Shown here: positions 60,404 to 64,000 of the stretch, in pieces | Layout: every line of letters starts with the position of its first letter | Position numbering within the stretch: the first letter of the stretch is position 1 | DNA from: 13-2-20CM-66-19 sp963824395 | GTDB lineage: Bacteria; Pseudomonadota; Gammaproteobacteria; Steroidobacterales; Steroidobacteraceae | NCBI GenBank assembly: GCA_963824395.1 | Contig: CAWGPF010000001.1 | Location: forward strand, 1,488,001 to 1,552,000 | Direction: 5' to 3' | Length of the DNA stretch: 64,000 nucleotides | Translations under genes and position numbers: made by a program | Notes under the pieces: generated by a model | Seen by the model: the letters and a program-made list of their open reading frames with translations, nothing else | Database searches by the model: none | Told to the model about the DNA's origin: nothing

Positions 60404-63058
60404 ATGCGCCGTGTGCTCATGCTCGTTGCCCTGCTCTGCGCACCCTGCGCCTCCCAGGCACAGGACACGGCGCCGCCCGGACGGCTGCCGGACACGGTGG
60501 TGCCGACGCACTACCGGCTGGATCTCAGCATCGACCCGCGGCAGACGACCTTCCGGGGTGAGGCGCAGATCGAGGTGACCCTCGCTCTCGCCACGCGCAG
60601 CATCTGGCTGCACGGGCTCGGCCTCAAGGTGAAGACGGCGAGCGTCAGCGCGGGCGGTCACACGCAGGCGGCGCGCTACGAGGAAGTCGACCATGTCACC
60701 GGCGTGGCGCGCCTCGTGACCGCGAGCCCCATCGCAGCAGGCGCCGCGCAGCTGCGCTTCGAGTACAGCGCGCCCTTTCAGAGCTCCCCGCAGGGACTGT
60801 ACCGCTCGCGCACGGGCAAGGACTGGTACGCGTTCTCGCAGATGGAGGCGATCGACGCACGGCGGGTGTTCCCCGGCTTCGACGAGCCGCGCTTCAAGAC
60901 CCCGTTCGACGTCACCGTGCGCACCCACGGCAAGGACCTGGCGGTGAGCAACGCCCCCGAACTCCCCGGCAGCGCGCTCACCGGGACGGCGACGCTGCAC
61001 CATTTCCAGACCACCAGGCCGCTGCCGACCTACCTCATCGCCTTCGCGGTCGGCCCGCTGCAGATCGTCGAGGCCACACCCGTGGCGGCCAATGCGGTGC
61101 GCCACGAGCCGCTGCCGCTGCGCGTGATCGGCGTGCAGGGCGATGCCGCGCGCTTCAGCTTCGTCGCCGCGCAGGCCCCTGATCTCATCCGTCGGCTCGA
61201 GGACTACTTCGGCATCGCCTTCCCCTACCCGAAGATCGACCTGATCGCCTCCCCGACCCAGCTCGGAGCCATGGAGAACGCCGGCGCCATCATCTTCGCG
61301 GAGAGCTACCTTGCGCTGCCGGCCGCGCCCACGGCGCGCCAGCAGAGCAATTTCGGCGCCGTGGCCGCGCACGAACTCTCCCATCAGTGGTTCGGCGACC
61401 TGGTGACGCCGGCCTGGTGGGATGACATCTGGCTGAACGAGTCGTTCGCCGAGTGGATGGGCAGCAAGATCGCCAATGACTGGCGACCGCAGCTGGGCAT
61501 CGAGCAGGAGCAGCTGGAGTCCACGCTCGGTGCCATGAACACCGATGCCCTGAGCGCCGGGCGCCCGATCCACCAGCCGATCGCCACCAGTGCACAGATT
61601 GCCACCACCTTCGATGACATCACCTACCAGAAGGGCGCCGGTGTCATCGGCATGGTCGAGTCCTACCTCGGCGAGCAGCGCTTCCAGCGTGGCGTGCGGC
61701 TGCACCTCACGCGTCATGCCTATGGCACGGCCACCGCGGCGGAATTCTTCCGCTCGATGGCCGAGGGCAGCGGCGATTCGGGAGTGATCGCAGCCTTCGA
61801 GTCCTTCGTGAACCAGCCCGGTGTGCCACTCGTGAGCGTCGCGAGCGCGGCGGACGGCTCGCTGCAGCTCACCCAATCACGCTACCGGCCGCTCGGCCCC
61901 GGTGCCCACGGCACCGACCTGCCCTGGAAGCTGCCTTTCTGTGCCGCCTTCTATGCCGGCAGCGCCCCGCCGCAGAAGCTTTGTACGCTGCTGACGGCCG
62001 CGAGCGGCACGCTCGCCGTGCCAACGGCGCTGCGCGGCGCGGTCGTGCATCCGAACGCCGCTGGCGCCGGCTACTACCGCTTCACCGTGGACCCGAAGCT
62101 CTCGCAGTCGCTGTTCGCGATGGCCTCGCGCCTGCAACCCCGCGAAGCCATGACGCTCGCCGACAGTACGGCCGCGGCCTTCGATGCCGGGCGGCTGCCC
62201 TTCGCCGGGCTCTTCCAGGCCGCGCGCGCACTCGCCGATCATCCTGACCGCACCACCGCGCTGAGCCTCGGTGAGCGCCTCGAGTCCATCCATGACCGCA
62301 TGGCCACGCCGGCGGAGCGCGCGCTGCTCGAGCGCGCGCTCGTGAGCCTCTACGGTGCAAGGCTGGAGCGGCTCGGTTACGACGCCGCCCCCGGACGCTA
62401 TGCCGCCGATCCGCCGGCGCAACAGCTGCTGCGCCGCTCGCTCCTGAGCCTGCTCGGCATCACCGGCAAGGATGAGGCGCTGCGCCGCGCGCTCGGGGAC
62501 ATCGCGGCGCGCTCGGTCGCGGAGCCCGCCGCCGTGGAGCCGCTGCTGCGCTGGCGCGTGTGGGCGATCGGCCTGCAGGAGCGCGGTGCCGCGCTCTTCG
62601 GCGCGCTGAAGACGCTCGCGCTCTCAAGTCCCGACGCCCAGCTGCGTCAGGATGCGGGCGTCGCGCTCGGCTATGCGCCCGCCGCGCTGACACCGCAGGC
62701 GCTCGCCCTCACCCTGGACCCGAAGCTTGAGCCGGAAGCGACGTTACGCATCGTATTCGCGCAGGTCTCGCAGCCTGACACCCGCGAGACTGCGTGGAGC
62801 TGGGTCGGCACGCACCGGGAGGCACTCTTGGCACGCATGCCGGCCATGTTCCAGGCCGACTTCGCCTCGCTCGGGGACGTGTTCTGCAGCAGCGCCGGAC
62901 GCGAGTCGTTCAACGGCGTGCTCGGCTCGAAGCTGCGCCCGCTCAACGGCGGGCAGATCGCCGTCGACCGGGTGCTGGAAAGCATCGATGACTGCGTGGC
63001 ACTGCGTGCCACGCTCGGCAATTCCATCACGAGCACGCTCGGGCCGGCCCCGCACTAG
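60404..63058 (+). CDS. M1-family aminopeptidase, exported
   Basis: 884 residues. Signal peptide LMLVALLCAPCASQAQ. The M1 motifs are GAMEN (288-292), HELSH (323-327) and Glu346 as the third zinc ligand in WLNESFAEW. The downstream ERAP1-like C-terminal domain (about 540-880) is present. Enzymes of this layout remove N-terminal residues from peptides; the signal peptide indicates the periplasm, where it could work with the M3 peptidase at 33.8 kb. It follows ilvN by 120 bp. Confidence 0.93.
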   Translation: MRRVLMLVALLCAPCASQAQDTAPPGRLPDTVVPTHYRLDLSIDPRQTTFRGEAQIEVTLALATRSIWLHGLGLKVKTASVSAGGHTQAARYEEVDHVTGVARLVTASPIAAGAAQLRFEYSAPFQSSPQGLYRSRTGKDWYAFSQMEAIDARRVFPGFDEPRFKTPFDVTVRTHGKDLAVSNAPELPGSALTGTATLHHFQTTRPLPTYLIAFAVGPLQIVEATPVAANAVRHEPLPLRVIGVQGDAARFSFVAAQAPDLIRRLEDYFGIAFPYPKIDLIASPTQLGAMENAGAIIFAESYLALPAAPTARQQSNFGAVAAHELSHQWFGDLVTPAWWDDIWLNESFAEWMGSKIANDWRPQLGIEQEQLESTLGAMNTDALSAGRPIHQPIATSAQIATTFDDITYQKGAGVIGMVESYLGEQRFQRGVRLHLTRHAYGTATAAEFFRSMAEGSGDSGVIAAFESFVNQPGVPLVSVASAADGSLQLTQSRYRPLGPGAHGTDLPWKLPFCAAFYAGSAPPQKLCTLLTAASGTLAVPTALRGAVVHPNAAGAGYYRFTVDPKLSQSLFAMASRLQPREAMTLADSTAAAFDAGRLPFAGLFQAARALADHPDRTTALSLGERLESIHDRMATPAERALLERALVSLYGARLERLGYDAAPGRYAADPPAQQLLRRSLLSLLGITGKDEALRRALGDIAARSVAEPAAVEPLLRWRVWAIGLQERGAALFGALKTLALSSPDAQLRQDAGVALGYAPAALTPQALALTLDPKLEPEATLRIVFAQVSQPDTRETAWSWVGTHREALLARMPAMFQADFASLGDVFCSSAGRESFNGVLGSKLRPLNGGQIAVDRVLESIDDCVALRATLGNSITSTLGPAPH

Positions 63059-63079
63059 GGCCGGCGCACTCCGGGCGCT

Positions 63080-64000
63080 TCAGGGCAGCAGCACCGTGGA
63101 GCCCGTGGTGCGGCGGCCTTCCAGGTCACGCTGCGCCTCGGCGGCCTCGGCGAGCGGGTATTTCTGGCCGATGACGACGCGGATCTTCTTCGACTTCACG
63201 GCCGCGAACAGCTCGCGCGCCGCGCTCGTCAGCTCCTCGCGCGTCACGATGTAGTTGAACAGCGAGGGCCGCGTCAGGTAGAGCGAGCCGCGCCTGGCAA
63301 GCTCGAGCGGCGCGATCGGCGGCGGCGCTCCCGAGGCATTGCCGTAGCTCACCATGATGCCGAGGCGCCGCAGGCAGTCGAGGGAATCGAGGAACGTGTC
63401 CTTGCCCACCGCATCGTAGACGGCCGCAACACCGACGCCCTTGGTGAGGGCCTTGACGCCTGCCACCAGCTCGTCACGCCCGGAGATCAGCACGTGCCGG
63501 CAGCCGTGCTTCTTCGCGATCTCAGCCTTCGCCTCGCTCCCCACGACGCCAATCACCCGGGCGCCGAGTGACTTCGCCCACTGGCACAGGATGACTCCCA
63601 CGCCGCCCGCCGCCGCGTGCACCAGGATCACATCCCCGCGGGCGACCCGGTAGGTGCGGCGCAGCAGGAATTGCGCGGTGAGACCCTTGAGCATGAGGGC
63701 CGCCGCCTGCTCGTCCGAGACCCCGCGGGGAACCTTCACCAGGCGCTCGGCGGGGACGTTGCGCACTTCGCTGTAGGCGCCCGGGGAGGCGAACACGTAG
63801 GCGACGCGCTCGCCGACCTTGAAGCCGCGCACCCCGCGGCCGAGCGCGGTCACGACGCCGGCCGCCTCGCGCCCGAGGCCCGCGGGCAGCGGGGTCGGGT
63901 AAAGACCGGTGCGGTCGTAGACGTCGATGTAATTGACGCCGATGGCGGTGTGCCGCACGCGCACCTCGTGGGATGCGGGCTTGCCCGGGTCGAACTCCTC
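63080..64000 (-). CDS. qor: NADPH:quinone oxidoreductase-like protein, N-terminus outside the window
   Basis: About 306 residues are visible. The medium-chain dehydrogenase pattern is clear: VRHTAIGVNYIDVYDRTGLYPTPLPAGLGREAAGVV near the start of the visible part, LMLKGLTAQFLLRRTY, and the NADPH loop VHAAAGGVGVILCQWAKSLGARVIGVVGS. The lack of zinc-binding cysteines and the Y-I-D-V-Y segment fit Qor-type quinone reductase. The gene continues to the left of its own start beyond 64000; the visible frame is open to the edge. Confidence 0.9.
   Translation of the reverse strand, partial: EEFDPGKPASHEVRVRHTAIGVNYIDVYDRTGLYPTPLPAGLGREAAGVVTALGRGVRGFKVGERVAYVFASPGAYSEVRNVPAERLVKVPRGVSDEQAAALMLKGLTAQFLLRRTYRVARGDVILVHAAAGGVGVILCQWAKSLGARVIGVVGSEAKAEIAKKHGCRHVLISGRDELVAGVKALTKGVGVAAVYDAVGKDTFLDSLDCLRRLGIMVSYGNASGAPPPIAPLELARRGSLYLTRPSLFNYIVTREELTSAARELFAAVKSKKIRVVIGQKYPLAEAAEAQRDLEGRRTTGSTVLLP

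Overview
The window is GC-rich (roughly 65-70 % by eye), densely packed chromosomal DNA of a Gram-negative bacterium. A TonB-dependent BtuB-type receptor, lipoproteins with Lol-type lipoboxes, SPOR-like domains, an RcnA exporter, a bufferin operon and an IlvB/IlvN pair all point to Proteobacteria. I favour Gammaproteobacteria near Xanthomonadales/Nevskiales/Steroidobacterales, but this is inferred from gene content only. No rRNA, tRNA or CRISPR array was seen.

Layout. 1-8.5 kb: an NfeD-type protease fragment, RcnA Ni/Co exporter, YgiQ radical SAM protein, a small operon headed by a ribbon-helix-helix-like protein, a tight NamZ/DOMON/hydrolase operon, and a DUF2891 protein. 8.5-13.6 kb: an accessory island of lower GC that reads as an integron gene-cassette array with no integrase in the window. 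It has an attI-like site, several related attC sites, a ribbon-helix-helix/RelE toxin-antitoxin cassette and orphan cassette genes. One attC is split by a 2.3-kb element with 36-bp terminal inverted repeats and a 12-bp target duplication, whose only recognisable gene is a membrane-anchored Mrr-type nuclease. 13.6-22.2 kb: a run of small, mostly single-domain genes, all on the + strand (VOC, DUF4019, DUF1801, MmcQ/YjbR, GFA, DUF1330, TonB C-terminal, AIG2-like, RibD-like, DinB, DUF3291), including a GNAT gene broken by an in-frame stop.

22.2-27 kb: reverse transsulfuration (cystathionine beta-synthase plus a cystathionine gamma-lyase/synthase) and a copper-binding bufferin operon (bufA, bufB, frameshifted bufC). 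27-33 kb: a double-length UvrA with four ABC cassettes. 33-43.7 kb: envelope and signalling genes, including an M3 peptidase, a SPOR-like protein behind a c-di-GMP-I riboswitch, an NlpC/P60 lipoprotein, a Ser/Thr kinase and a PA0069-type radical SAM protein. 43.7-49.2 kb: BtuB with its cobalamin riboswitch, an AI-2E-type permease and IlvA. 49.2-57.7 kb: an FHA coiled-coil protein, a VOC protein with a histone-H1-like tail, an EamA transporter, an NdvB-like GH17-GT2 glucan synthase and GloA. 57.7-64 kb: IlvB and IlvN in divergent orientation, a periplasmic M1 aminopeptidase, and a truncated quinone oxidoreductase.

Most of the window is ordinary core metabolism. The part most likely to hold something new is 8.5-13.6 kb, where an integron-like array, a toxin-antitoxin cassette and a nuclease-bearing terminal-inverted-repeat element meet.
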